Shown: in pieces, positions 1-6,164 of the stretch
Layout: each line of letters begins with the position of its first letter
How positions within the stretch are numbered: the stretch's first letter is position 1
NCBI GenBank assembly: GCA_038239365.1
Contig: JBBSEU010000285.1
Coordinates: 1 to 7,207 of the forward strand
DNA length: 7,207 nucleotides
DNA from: JBBRMW01 sp038239365
GTDB lineage: Bacteria > Chloroflexota > Anaerolineae > Aggregatilineales > UBA2796
Direction: 5' to 3'
Program-made: the position numbers and the translations under genes
Notes under the pieces: model-generated
The model's database searches: none
The model's input: only the letters and a program-made list of their open reading frames with translations
What the model was told of the DNA's origin: nothing

Positions 1-800
1 AAGACCGGGACGCAGCCCTGCACATCGCGGAAATGAACATAGAAAATCTTGTTTCGCTCGCCAAAATAGCGAATTGACTCGATCACGCCCGGTCCCATTT
101 CGCTGAAACAACCCATGCAAAAATCCAGGCCGTGATTAGGGCTGGGCGCAATCGTTTCAACGGCTTTCTGGAAACCTTCAGCGCCGTAAAACAGCCGCGC
201 GATCCCGCCTAGGTCCGGCACTGGCGGATCGTCCGGGTGCAGTGCCAGCTTAACGCCCGCTTCTTCGGCGACAGGCAGCACCGCCTTGATGAAATAAGCG
301 TAATTATCCCACATCTGCTCTGTGGAAAGTATCTCATCGCCCAACGCTTCCACACGTTTGAAGCCGTTGTCCAATGGCAACGTATCTACCAGCGCCATAT
401 CGAACGCCGTGACCAGCACGCCTCCGCGCCCCGTAGCAAGCGGCGTTCGCCACACACTGTTCGGCATCCAGTGATAACCGAGCAGCGGAATTTCGGCTTG
501 CCCCATATTCCGAATCGTCTTCTGGTAATTTTCGATCTGCTCATCACGCCCTGGCAAGCCAAGCATGGCCGTCTGATAGAAATGCAGCGGCACATTTTCA
601 AGTGCTTCCAGCCGAAGCCCATAGCTCTCACACCGCTCTCTGAGCCGCACAAGGTCTTCGTAGTGCCAGTAGCCATCCTGGTCGGGCAGCAGCGGCGTGT
701 TCATCTGCACGCTGTTGACGCCGATCTGTTTGGCAAAGGTCAGGCGTTCGTGAGTAAGTTCGTTGAATTGCCCTAACGCAATCCGCATTTTGTCAGCCAT
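1..800 (-). CDS. UxuA-family (mannonate dehydratase-like) protein, C-terminus beyond the window
   Basis: This is an open reading frame from the ATG at 800 to the window edge, about 266 codons with no stop. It is clearly homologous to the full-length protein encoded at 1635-2630; more than half the residues match by eye. By that comparison roughly 65 C-terminal residues lie outside. Shared UxuA-type features are GLPGRDEQIENY (81-92), GYHWMP..VWRT (108-119), HPDDPP (188-193), GLDFCMG (224-230) and YVHFRD (254-259). The His188, Cys228 and His256 positions match residues that coordinate the metal in mannonate dehydratases. The family converts D-mannonate to 2-keto-3-deoxygluconate in the cytoplasm. 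A GGAG Shine-Dalgarno sits 9 bases before the ATG. One oddity is Cys231, where the paralogue and typical UxuA proteins carry Ser in a C-x-G-S motif. The gene is probably the sixth of the leftward operon. The family call is firm; the substrate is not proven. Confidence 0.88.
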   Translation of the reverse strand, partial: MADKMRIALGQFNELTHERLTFAKQIGVNSVQMNTPLLPDQDGYWHYEDLVRLRERCESYGLRLEALENVPLHFYQTAMLGLPGRDEQIENYQKTIRNMGQAEIPLLGYHWMPNSVWRTPLATGRGGVLVTAFDMALVDTLPLDNGFKRVEALGDEILSTEQMWDNYAYFIKAVLPVAEEAGVKLALHPDDPPVPDLGGIARLFYGAEGFQKAVETIAPSPNHGLDFCMGCFSEMGPGVIESIRYFGERNKIFYVHFRDVQGCVPV

Positions 801-860
801 GAAAAATATCTCCGAGGGTTTTTGCCAAAGTTTATCAAACTGACGAACGCCGCCTCTACT

Positions 861-1595
861 TCAGGTCATGACTGCTTCCCGGGTTTCTGGTTCGGGTGTG
901 TACATATGAATATCCCAATCGGGCTGTTTGATGCCGAGCAATCGTAAGCGTTGTTCATCGGCACCTTCAAATGCCTGCCAGGGCAGCGCCTTTTCCCAAT
1001 TATAGCGTTTGAGCCACCAATAACCATAGTACAGGTAAATGCCACGCCGCAAACTGTCTGTATTATTGATGCCGCCTGTATGCCAGATTGCACAATTGAT
1101 GAATACCGCATCACCGGGCGCGGCATAGACCGCTACTTCACCGGGCAACACTGCGTTCTTTTCTTCGCTGGAAGGCACTCGTTCGCCCAAATGGGTTTTT
1201 GGAACCACGCGCGTCGGGCCGCGTTCTTCGGTCATGTTATCCAACAGAATGATCGTGTTGATCGCCAATGGCCGTTCGCCAGGGAACGTGAAATCGCGGT
1301 GCCAACTGCGGCTTTTCCCCTGGTGACGCGCTCCCTGACGCAGCAAATCGTATTGCAGAAGCTGCACCTGCGCTCCGAAAATCGCACGGTGACGATCCAG
1401 GATCGGCGCGTACTCGAACAACTTAATGAATGATTCGTACTTGAGCAATTCATGTTGACTCACGCGTGGTTTTTCCAAGTCCCATACCCGGTCAAATTCC
1501 GACTGAATATGCGCCAGATAGTCACCGCTCAAAACGCCGGGAACATGTAGATAGCCTTGTTCCAGAAAAAACGCTTTTTCTTCAGGAGTGATCAT
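861..1595 (-). CDS. Phytanoyl-CoA dioxygenase (PhyH)-like Fe(II)/2-oxoglutarate-dependent oxygenase
   Basis: This is a 244-residue cytoplasmic protein of the PhyH superfamily, whose members couple 2-oxoglutarate decarboxylation to substrate hydroxylation at a non-haem iron. The facial triad is visible: WHRDF gives His99 and Asp101, and WHTGG gives His172. Arg183, 11 residues after the distal His, has the spacing expected of the 2-oxoglutarate-binding arginine. GPTRVVPKTH (126-135) is the usual strand-turn motif of the family before the distal His. The N-terminus (FFLEQGYLHVPGVLS) is also typical. An in-frame GTG at 1625 would add 10 residues, but the ATG at 1595 has an AAAAGGA site 9 bases upstream and gives the usual family start. 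It lies 39 bases after one UxuA-like gene and 60 bases before the other, on the same strand. The substrate cannot be read from the sequence; context points to a sugar acid or derivative rather than a fatty acyl-CoA. Confidence 0.88.
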   Translation of the reverse strand: MITPEEKAFFLEQGYLHVPGVLSGDYLAHIQSEFDRVWDLEKPRVSQHELLKYESFIKLFEYAPILDRHRAIFGAQVQLLQYDLLRQGARHQGKSRSWHRDFTFPGERPLAINTIILLDNMTEERGPTRVVPKTHLGERVPSSEEKNAVLPGEVAVYAAPGDAVFINCAIWHTGGINNTDSLRRGIYLYYGYWWLKRYNWEKALPWQAFEGADEQRLRLLGIKQPDWDIHMYTPEPETREAVMT

Positions 1596-1604
1596 TTGAT
1601 TATG

Positions 1605-1611
1605 TCCTTTT
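1605..1611 (-). promoter_or_regulatory. Ribosome binding site fixing the start of the PhyH-like gene
   Basis: The minus-strand sequence AAAAGGA ends 9 bases before the ATG at 1595. It lies inside the coding extension that a GTG start at 1625 would require, which argues for the internal ATG. Confidence 0.6.
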
Positions 1612-1634
1612 AAGGGAATATCCACGAACGAAAC

Positions 1635-2630
1635 TCAGCACAACTGCTGAACTGCCTCAACCAATCCGCTGATATAGCCTGTCGCCTGAGCATGGCCGCG
1701 GTGACTCCAGTCCGAATCGTCGATGAGGTGCGGCACATGATCGTCAATAATGAAGCCGCTGAAGCGAACCGCGTGAAGCACTTTGACCAGTTCAACCGGA
1801 TCAATATTGCCTTCACCTAAAAAGCATTCAGTGAAGGCCGGGGCATGGCCTTTTACATCACGGAAATGTACATAAAAGACTTGCTGCCGTTCGCCAAAAT
1901 AGCGCAGTGCATCGATCACGCCCGGTCCCATGGCCGACCACGAACCGACACAGAAATCAAGGCCATGATAGGCGCTTGCAAAAGTCTCCATCGCCCGTTT
2001 GAAGCCGTCCAAATGATAAAATAGACGTGCCACGCCGCCCATCGTTGGCAGCGGCGGATCGTCCGGGTGAAGCGCCAGCCTCACCCCCGCCTGTTCCGCG
2101 ACAGGCAGCACGGCAGACATGAAGTATCTGTAATTCGCCCAAACTTCTTCAGCCGAGTAAGCCCGATCCCGACTCAGGGATTGCTGACCCATGCCTGCCG
2201 GAAGCGCGTTCTGGTCAAGCAGTGACAGATCAAAGGCCGCCACTTGTGCGCCACCGCGCCCGGCTGTGTTGAACGAGGTGCGCCAAACGTCCGTCGCCAT
2301 CCAGTGATAGCCCAACACCGGAATCCCTGCCCGCCCCAGGTTGCGGATTGTCCTTATATAGTTCTCGATCTGCTCATCGCGCCCCGGAAGCCCCAGAATC
2401 GCCTTTTCGTAGAAGGTCATCGGCGTATTTTCAATGGCTTCCAGATGCAGCCCATACTGTTCAACACGCGCCCGCAGCCAAATCAGATCAGCCACCTCCC
2501 AGAATGCTTCACCGGGTATCACAGGAGTGTTCAGCAAGACGCCGCGCACACCAATTTGCCTGGCGAAAGTCAGCATTTCGTTGGAGATTTCGCTGAATTG
2601 TCCGAGCGCGACGCGCATCTTTTGGCTCAT
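1635..2630 (-). CDS. UxuA-family mannonate dehydratase-like protein, full length
   Basis: This is a 331-residue TIM-barrel protein of the mannonate dehydratase family, which dehydrates D-mannonate to 2-keto-3-deoxygluconate in hexuronate catabolism. Features in order are GLPGRDEQIENY (80-91), YHWM..DVWRT (108-118), which corresponds to the canonical YNFMPV.DW.RT, HPDDPP (188-193) with His188, GLDFCVGS (223-230) with Cys227, YVHFRD (253-258) with His255, and IDDHVP (295-300) with Asp297-His298. The C-terminus has the family's R..A...GYI.GL ending. His188, Cys227, His255 and Asp297 fit the metal site. It is shorter than the roughly 390-residue E. coli UxuA, as in many non-enteric members. The ATG at 2630 has only a weak AGAG upstream; Met5 is an alternative but has no better site. 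The gene follows the binding-protein gene after a 77-base gap with a hairpin. It could act on a different aldonate or be an isomerase-like relative. Confidence 0.88.
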   Translation of the reverse strand: MSQKMRVALGQFSEISNEMLTFARQIGVRGVLLNTPVIPGEAFWEVADLIWLRARVEQYGLHLEAIENTPMTFYEKAILGLPGRDEQIENYIRTIRNLGRAGIPVLGYHWMATDVWRTSFNTAGRGGAQVAAFDLSLLDQNALPAGMGQQSLSRDRAYSAEEVWANYRYFMSAVLPVAEQAGVRLALHPDDPPLPTMGGVARLFYHLDGFKRAMETFASAYHGLDFCVGSWSAMGPGVIDALRYFGERQQVFYVHFRDVKGHAPAFTECFLGEGNIDPVELVKVLHAVRFSGFIIDDHVPHLIDDSDWSHRGHAQATGYISGLVEAVQQLC

Positions 2631-2669
2631 TTCTCTGTGGTCTTATCGCTTCTCGCAAAATTCGGGGTT

Positions 2670-2693
2670 GTGGGCAAAGCACACTTTGCCCAC
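2670..2693 (-). other. Perfect 10-bp intercistronic hairpin
   Basis: GTGGGCAAAG and CTTTGCCCAC form a perfect inverted repeat around a 4-base loop. It starts 14 bases after the stop codon of the binding-protein gene and ends 39 bases before the next ATG. No T-run follows it on the minus strand, so it is not a standard intrinsic terminator. Its position fits an mRNA 3'-end stabiliser or attenuator that leaves binding-protein mRNA more abundant than downstream catabolic mRNA, as known for other ABC operons. The structure is seen directly; the function is inferred. Confidence 0.6.
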
Positions 2694-2707
2694 TCTGTCA
2701 GTCCGAT

Positions 2708-4060
2708 TTATTCAATGTCCTTGATCGCGTCGTTCATCTCTTTGTCCATGTCAGGGAGTACCTCAGCGGCACTCTTTTCACCATTCCAAACGGCCTTGAG
2801 ACGCTGCTTGAAGATGTCTTCCATTTTGCCATAACCATTCACGAGCGAGGCTGGGTTTTCCTGGCCGTACTTGATCGAGCCAAGATAGACTTCTTCCATT
2901 TCTTTAGCCGGGATACTCGGAAACAGCTTGTAGTATTCAGGCAGGGTGGTCTTGACAACAGTTGGTGAGAGCAATCCCTTGACGATGTAATTGGAGCCGG
3001 GGCCGGTTGTCAGCCACTTGACAAAGACGAAGGCTGCATCGGGGTTTTTCGATGCTTTGTGAATAAAGACCGGATCGCTGAATGTCGCGGTGCGGAATGC
3101 GTTTTCGTCTTTCGTTCCGCGCGGAATGGCCGCCAAACCCCAGTTCAAATCCTTCACATCACGGAAGCCCCACATTTCCCAGCCGCCGCCCAGAACCATT
3201 GCCACTTTGCCCGAACTAAGCGGATTGTTACCACCCGTGGTCAGTGCATCAACCGCCGATTGTGGCGGCGACACTTTGAACTTGTTGATCAAATCGGCAC
3301 GCATCTGAATCGCAGCGATGGCTTCCGGTGAGGCGAAATTGACCTTCGACAACTTGCCCGTCTTGAGCGACTCCAAGTCAAAGAATTGAGCGCCATATGA
3401 CCACAACGTGCCGCCATACATATCACTCATGATATTCATGAAACCGTACTGCGCCTTTTGCGGATCGTCATAGTTGAGCGTCAGCTTTTTGGCGCGGGCG
3501 GCCAGTTCATCCCATGTCCAGGACTTATCATCCCAACTGGACGGTGGGTAGGCAACGCCCGCCTTGTCGAACAAGTCCTTGTTGTAGTAGATATATGCAC
3601 CCAATGAATACATCGGGATCCCAAGCGTTTGTCCATTGAACTTGTAGAAATTCTGGAACTTGGGGTCAACTCCCGATAAATCCCAGCCCCATTTTTGGAT
3701 CAAGTCGTCGATGGGGCGAATCAATCCACGCTGGTTATAAGTGCCAACGCCCGACTGCCCCCATTGTGGGAACATATCCGGCGGAGTCCCGGCGGCGGCT
3801 AGCGAAACAAGTTTCGGATCGTATTGATCGAACGGAACCGTCAGCAGGGTGAGTTTGATCTCCGGGTGATCTTTCTCGAAATTGGGGATGATGTCCTCAT
3901 TGAACCACTTGATACGGGCATCATCAATGGGCATGAAGAACGTAATCTCGCCAGACGGTTTATCCTGCGCGTGAGTACGTACCGCATACTGCGAAAGCGC
4001 CAGCAGGACAACGACAGACAGCGTTAACAGCAGACTGACTTTTGATTTAGACGTGGACAT
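2708..4060 (-). CDS. ABC transporter extracellular sugar-binding protein (family 1)
   Basis: This 450-residue solute-binding protein resembles the UgpB/MalE-type family 1 receptors that deliver sugars or oligosaccharides to CUT1 permeases. Residues 1-31 form a Sec signal peptide: the basic STSKSK start, a hydrophobic core at 8-23 (VSLLLTLSVVVLLALS), and probable cleavage after Thr-His-Ala31. The mature part begins with GEITFF and a lobe-1 fold containing AAGTPPDMFPQW (89-100). GIPMYSLGAYIYYNKDLFDKAG (147-168) is typical of the family, as is the GKVAMVLGGGW segment (284-294). No Cys follows the signal core, so there is no lipobox. The frame could extend to a GTG at 4117, but the ATG at 4060 has a GAAAGG site 7 bases upstream and places the signal peptide correctly. 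It follows two permease genes, whereas many such operons put the binding protein first. The ligand is not identifiable; the UxuA-like neighbours suggest a uronate or related sugar. Confidence 0.93.
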   Translation of the reverse strand: MSTSKSKVSLLLTLSVVVLLALSQYAVRTHAQDKPSGEITFFMPIDDARIKWFNEDIIPNFEKDHPEIKLTLLTVPFDQYDPKLVSLAAAGTPPDMFPQWGQSGVGTYNQRGLIRPIDDLIQKWGWDLSGVDPKFQNFYKFNGQTLGIPMYSLGAYIYYNKDLFDKAGVAYPPSSWDDKSWTWDELAARAKKLTLNYDDPQKAQYGFMNIMSDMYGGTLWSYGAQFFDLESLKTGKLSKVNFASPEAIAAIQMRADLINKFKVSPPQSAVDALTTGGNNPLSSGKVAMVLGGGWEMWGFRDVKDLNWGLAAIPRGTKDENAFRTATFSDPVFIHKASKNPDAAFVFVKWLTTGPGSNYIVKGLLSPTVVKTTLPEYYKLFPSIPAKEMEEVYLGSIKYGQENPASLVNGYGKMEDIFKQRLKAVWNGEKSAAEVLPDMDKEMNDAIKDIE

Positions 4061-4067
4061 GGTTAAG

Positions 4068-4073
4068 CCTTTC
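4068..4073 (-). promoter_or_regulatory. Ribosome binding site of the sugar-binding protein gene
   Basis: The minus-strand GAAAGG lies 7 bases before the ATG at 4060. It supports that start over the upstream in-frame GTG at 4117, which would place 19 extra residues before the signal peptide. Confidence 0.6.
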
Positions 4074-4091
4074 AAAAAATTGTTTTCCAAA

Positions 4092-4113
4092 TGATGTGTA
4101 CAAAACACAATCA
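4092..4113 (-). other. Small stem-loop in the leader of the binding-protein gene
   Basis: On the minus strand, TGAT-T-GTGT pairs with ACACATCA around the loop TTTGT: eight base pairs with one bulged T. It sits in the 103-base gap between the second permease and the binding-protein start. It is A/T-rich and weak, so it may be chance. I see no convincing separate promoter for the binding-protein gene in this gap. Confidence 0.3.
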
Positions 4114-4143
4114 GCACTGGCTAAATGATTTGAGCCGTTTGGT

Positions 4144-4152
4144 TCACCTCCT
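4144..4152 (-). promoter_or_regulatory. Near-perfect Shine-Dalgarno without a start codon
   Basis: The minus strand reads AGGAGGTGA, an almost full complement of the 16S rRNA 3' end. No ATG, GTG or TTG lies 4-14 bases after it. The next start-like codon used by a long frame is the GTG at 4117, too far away at about 29 bases. It begins 12 bases after the end of the second permease stop codon, directly beyond a palindrome. It may be a relic of a lost small gene, a ribosome standby site, or coincidence. Confidence 0.45.
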
Positions 4153-4167
4153 GTGACAAGTTGTCAC
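4153..4167. repeat. Perfect 15-base palindrome overlapping the permease stop codon
   Basis: GTGACAA and TTGTCAC are separated by one base and include the TGA stop of the MalG-like gene (4166-4164). With a one-base centre it cannot form a good RNA hairpin without opening inner pairs, so a DNA-binding site is as likely as an RNA element. No regulator is assigned. Confidence 0.5.
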
Positions 4168-5048
4168 TTCAGGCCAGTCACAACAATGCCCTGAATCAAC
4201 TTGCGTTGAGCGACAAAAAAGATGATGACCAGCGGCAGCGTCGCCATAATGGCAGCGGCCATCATCAGGTCGAAGCGCGACATGCCGCGATGTACGATGA
4301 AATAGGCCAGCCCTTGTTGAAGGGTGAACCGATCTTCGGAGTTCAAATACATCAACGGTCCCAGATAATTGTTCCAATACCACGAAAACGCGATGATCGA
4401 GCCAGCAATCAGCGACGGCCACGACAGCGGAATGATGATACGAAAATAAATCCCGATCACGCCTGCACCGTCAATCCGAGCGGCATCTATGAAATCGTTC
4501 GGGATGCCGCGCATAAACTGGCGAAACATGAAGATCAAGAAAGCCGAGCCAAAAGCATAAGGCACAATCAAGGGTAGATAGGTATTGATCCAGCCTAACC
4601 GCTGAAACAGGACATATTGCGGCACCATCAGCACCGGAAACGGAATCAGGATCGTGCTGATGACGATCAAGAACAGAATATTGCGGCCTGGCGCACGGAA
4701 TTTGGCAAAACCAAAAGCCACGACTGATGACCCAAATACTTCCAAGACTGTCGCTACGACCGCATAAAAGGTTGTGTTCCCAAAAAAGCGCCAGAGCGGG
4801 ACCACTTTGAACGCATCTGCATAGTTGCTCAAGATGAATGGGTTTGGCAGAAATTGCGGCGGATATTGTGCGATTTGATCCATCGACTTGAAGGATGTAG
4901 CGATCATCCAAAAGACAGGCGCGGCAAACGGAATAACAAAAGCCGTCATCAACGCGATCAAAAAGCCCTGACGCATTCGATTACGTGCCGCGCGCTCGCG
5001 CTGGAAACGTTCGGCGTAGGTTCCAAAATAGGGCGTAGTGGTTGCCAT
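4164..5048 (-). CDS. Sugar ABC transporter permease, MalG-like (CUT1)
   Basis: This 294-residue inner-membrane protein is the second of two permease subunits of a binding-protein-dependent sugar importer. Hydrophobic segments at about 28-52, 94-115, 123-146, 157-177, 210-230 and 262-279 give the usual six membrane helices. The cytoplasmic EAA loop that docks on the ATPase is DAARIDGAG...IIIP (188-207), with Gly194 and Pro207. The stretch AFGFAKFRAPGRN (111-123) and the ending QRKLIQGIVVTGLK (281-294) are hallmarks of MalG-type subunits. Its ATG is 2 bases beyond the stop of the first permease gene, with GGGGA 9 bases upstream inside that gene, so the two are translationally linked. Length is normal for the family. 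Confidence 0.95.
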   Translation of the reverse strand: MATTTPYFGTYAERFQRERAARNRMRQGFLIALMTAFVIPFAAPVFWMIATSFKSMDQIAQYPPQFLPNPFILSNYADAFKVVPLWRFFGNTTFYAVVATVLEVFGSSVVAFGFAKFRAPGRNILFLIVISTILIPFPVLMVPQYVLFQRLGWINTYLPLIVPYAFGSAFLIFMFRQFMRGIPNDFIDAARIDGAGVIGIYFRIIIPLSWPSLIAGSIIAFSWYWNNYLGPLMYLNSEDRFTLQQGLAYFIVHRGMSRFDLMMAAAIMATLPLVIIFFVAQRKLIQGIVVTGLK

Positions 5049-5050
5049 TA

Positions 5051-6022
5051 TTATTCTTCCCCATCCTGATAGTGGATATAGGAGGCCGATGAACGGAAGG
5101 CCAGCGCCGTAAGTACCATCACGATAATGAACAGCACCCAGGCCAGCGCCGAGGCGTAGCCCATGCGGAAATCGCGGAAAGCCGTGTTATACAGGTACAG
5201 GACGTAGAAATACGAGGCGTAGTCTGGGCCACCAGAGGTCATGACCTGCGCCGCCGTAAAGAACTGAAATGAGTTGATCGTTCCAATAATCGTCGTAAAA
5301 AATATGACGGGCGTCATCAGTGGCAGTGTAACATTCAGAAAAAGTTTGTAGCCCGTCGCGCCGTCAAGCGCCGCCGCCTCATATAACTCGGTGGGGATAC
5401 CTTGCAATCCGGCCAAATAAATGACAATCGTCCCCCCGATCCCCCACAGGGTAATCAGGATCATGGCGGCCAAAACCCACTGACCGCTATCCAGCCAGTG
5501 TGGCCCATTCGAACCTGTCACAAGTTTTATCGTGGAGTTGATCAGGCCATAATCGGCATTGAAGAACCATAAACCGATCATTGCCAGCGCCACGCCTGAG
5601 ACAATGGTCGGGATATAGAACAGCGTGCGAAAGATGCGGATGCCGGCTACGCGCTGGTTAAGCAGCACGGCCAGGCCCAGACTCAACATCGTACTAATTG
5701 GCACACTGAGTAATGTGTAGAGTACGGTTACTTTGAGCGATTGCCAGAACAACTTATCCGTCAGTAAATTAGTATAGTTCTGCAACCCGACCCAGCGTGG
5801 TTGTGAAACAATATCATACTTGGTGAAGCTGAAATACAGCGAGGCCAGCATTGGCCCGGCGGTGAAGATAAGGAAACCCACAATCCAGGGCGCTACCAAT
5901 ATGTAAAACCAGAGCGTCTCACGACGGCGTATGTTGAACACTCTGGCAAACCTGGGCTGCGTACCCGGTATTGGAGTCCCAGCCAGAGACTCGGCTTTTT
6001 TCGTCTGTAAGGGTGTTGCCAT
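5051..6022 (-). CDS. Sugar ABC transporter permease, MalF-like (CUT1)
   Basis: This 323-residue inner-membrane protein is the first gene of the leftward operon. After a polar N-terminus, helices are visible at about 37-62, 98-121, 136-154, 182-205, 235-257 and 290-309. The EAA loop reads EAAALDGAT...VTLP (215-234), with Glu215, Gly221 and Pro234. Typical MalF-type segments are YIPTIVSGVALAMIGLWFFN (136-155) and MTSGGPDY (261-268). The frame can be opened by a TTG at 6040, but the ATG at 6022 gives the common start and has CGGAA about 5 bases upstream. The predicted promoter and operator lie 60-110 bases upstream. No ATP-binding subunit occurs in the window, so a shared MsmX-like ATPase, or one encoded further left, must serve this pair. 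Confidence 0.95.
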   Translation of the reverse strand: MATPLQTKKAESLAGTPIPGTQPRFARVFNIRRRETLWFYILVAPWIVGFLIFTAGPMLASLYFSFTKYDIVSQPRWVGLQNYTNLLTDKLFWQSLKVTVLYTLLSVPISTMLSLGLAVLLNQRVAGIRIFRTLFYIPTIVSGVALAMIGLWFFNADYGLINSTIKLVTGSNGPHWLDSGQWVLAAMILITLWGIGGTIVIYLAGLQGIPTELYEAAALDGATGYKLFLNVTLPLMTPVIFFTTIIGTINSFQFFTAAQVMTSGGPDYASYFYVLYLYNTAFRDFRMGYASALAWVLFIIVMVLTALAFRSSASYIHYQDGEE

Positions 6023-6075
6023 AAAAGTTCCGAAAAACAAAAATATGAACGGTCAGGGTTTAACTAAAAATTGAC

Positions 6076-6095
6076 GTGGTAGATGGTACTACCAC
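6076..6095. promoter_or_regulatory. Predicted FadR/GntR operator O1 for the leftward operon
   Basis: TGGTACTACCA at 6084-6094 is a perfect 11-base palindrome matching the TnGTnnnACnA site type of FadR-subfamily regulators. It is nested in a wider inverted repeat, GTGGTAG (6076-6082) against CTACCAC (6089-6095). It lies 10-20 bases downstream of the predicted minus-strand -10, across or just after the transcription start. Bound repressor would block initiation or early elongation. The likely binder is the adjacent GntR protein. Confidence 0.72.
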
Positions 6096-6103
6096 TGGCA
6101 AAA

Positions 6104-6133
6104 AGAATAGCATCTATAGGTGGTTTTTGTCAA
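6104..6133 (-). promoter_or_regulatory. Predicted sigma-70-type promoter of the leftward operon
   Basis: On the minus strand, TTGACA (6133-6128) is a perfect -35. TATTCT (6109-6104) is a 4-of-6 -10 after an 18-base spacer, and it is preceded by TGC, an extended -10. The start would fall near 6097, giving a leader of about 75 bases before the MalF-like ATG, with operator O1 inside it. Confidence 0.6.
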
Positions 6134-6164
6134 GAGCCACCTCTTGAGGATAAACTTGAGGTGG
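6118..6164. repeat. Repeated AGGTGG/CCACCT motifs between the divergent promoters
   Basis: AGGTGG occurs at 6118-6123 and 6159-6164, and its complement CCACCT at 6137-6142. The centres are 19 and 22 bases apart, near two helical turns. CCACCTC (6137-6143) and GAGGTGG (6158-6164) form a perfect 7-base inverted repeat. CTTGAGG is repeated directly at 6143-6149 and 6155-6161. These could be further protein contacts, but short G-rich repeats also arise by chance. Confidence 0.4.
6127..6154 (+). promoter_or_regulatory. Predicted promoter of the GntR regulator gene
   Basis: TTGTCA (6127-6132, 5 of 6 to the -35 consensus) and GATAAA (6149-6154, 4 of 6) are separated by 16 bases. The -35 overlaps the -35 of the leftward promoter on the other strand, so the two promoters are back to back. 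The -10 is weak, so confidence is moderate. Confidence 0.42.

Noticed and set aside
237..776. 179-codon open frame on the plus strand
   Set aside because: It is antisense to the UxuA-like gene, which has clear family motifs. A similar antisense frame at 2244-2834 arises only because the two sense genes are paralogues.
951..1433. 160-codon plus-strand frame
   Set aside because: It is fully antisense to the PhyH-like gene, whose iron-binding motifs are intact.
1596..1625. GTG start at 1625 for the PhyH-like gene
   Set aside because: The extra ten residues are encoded by the ribosome-binding region of the better ATG at 1595.
2670..2693. Hairpin as an intrinsic terminator
   Set aside because: No T-run follows the stem on the minus strand, and same-strand genes continue downstream, so full termination is unlikely.
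2244..2834. 196-codon plus-strand frame spanning two genes
   Set aside because: It runs antisense across the UxuA-like gene, the intergenic hairpin and the end of the binding-protein gene; no recognisable domain and no plausible start context.
3230..3241. Palindrome ACCAC-CC-GTGGT resembling an operator
   Set aside because: It is inside the binding-protein coding sequence, its half-sites are in the reverse order to the FadR-type site, and the bases are explained by codons for a Thr-Thr-Gly-Gly stretch.
6023..6040. TTG start at 6040 for the MalF-like permease
   Set aside because: It adds six residues that include the likely ribosome binding site for the ATG at 6022, and has no good site of its own.
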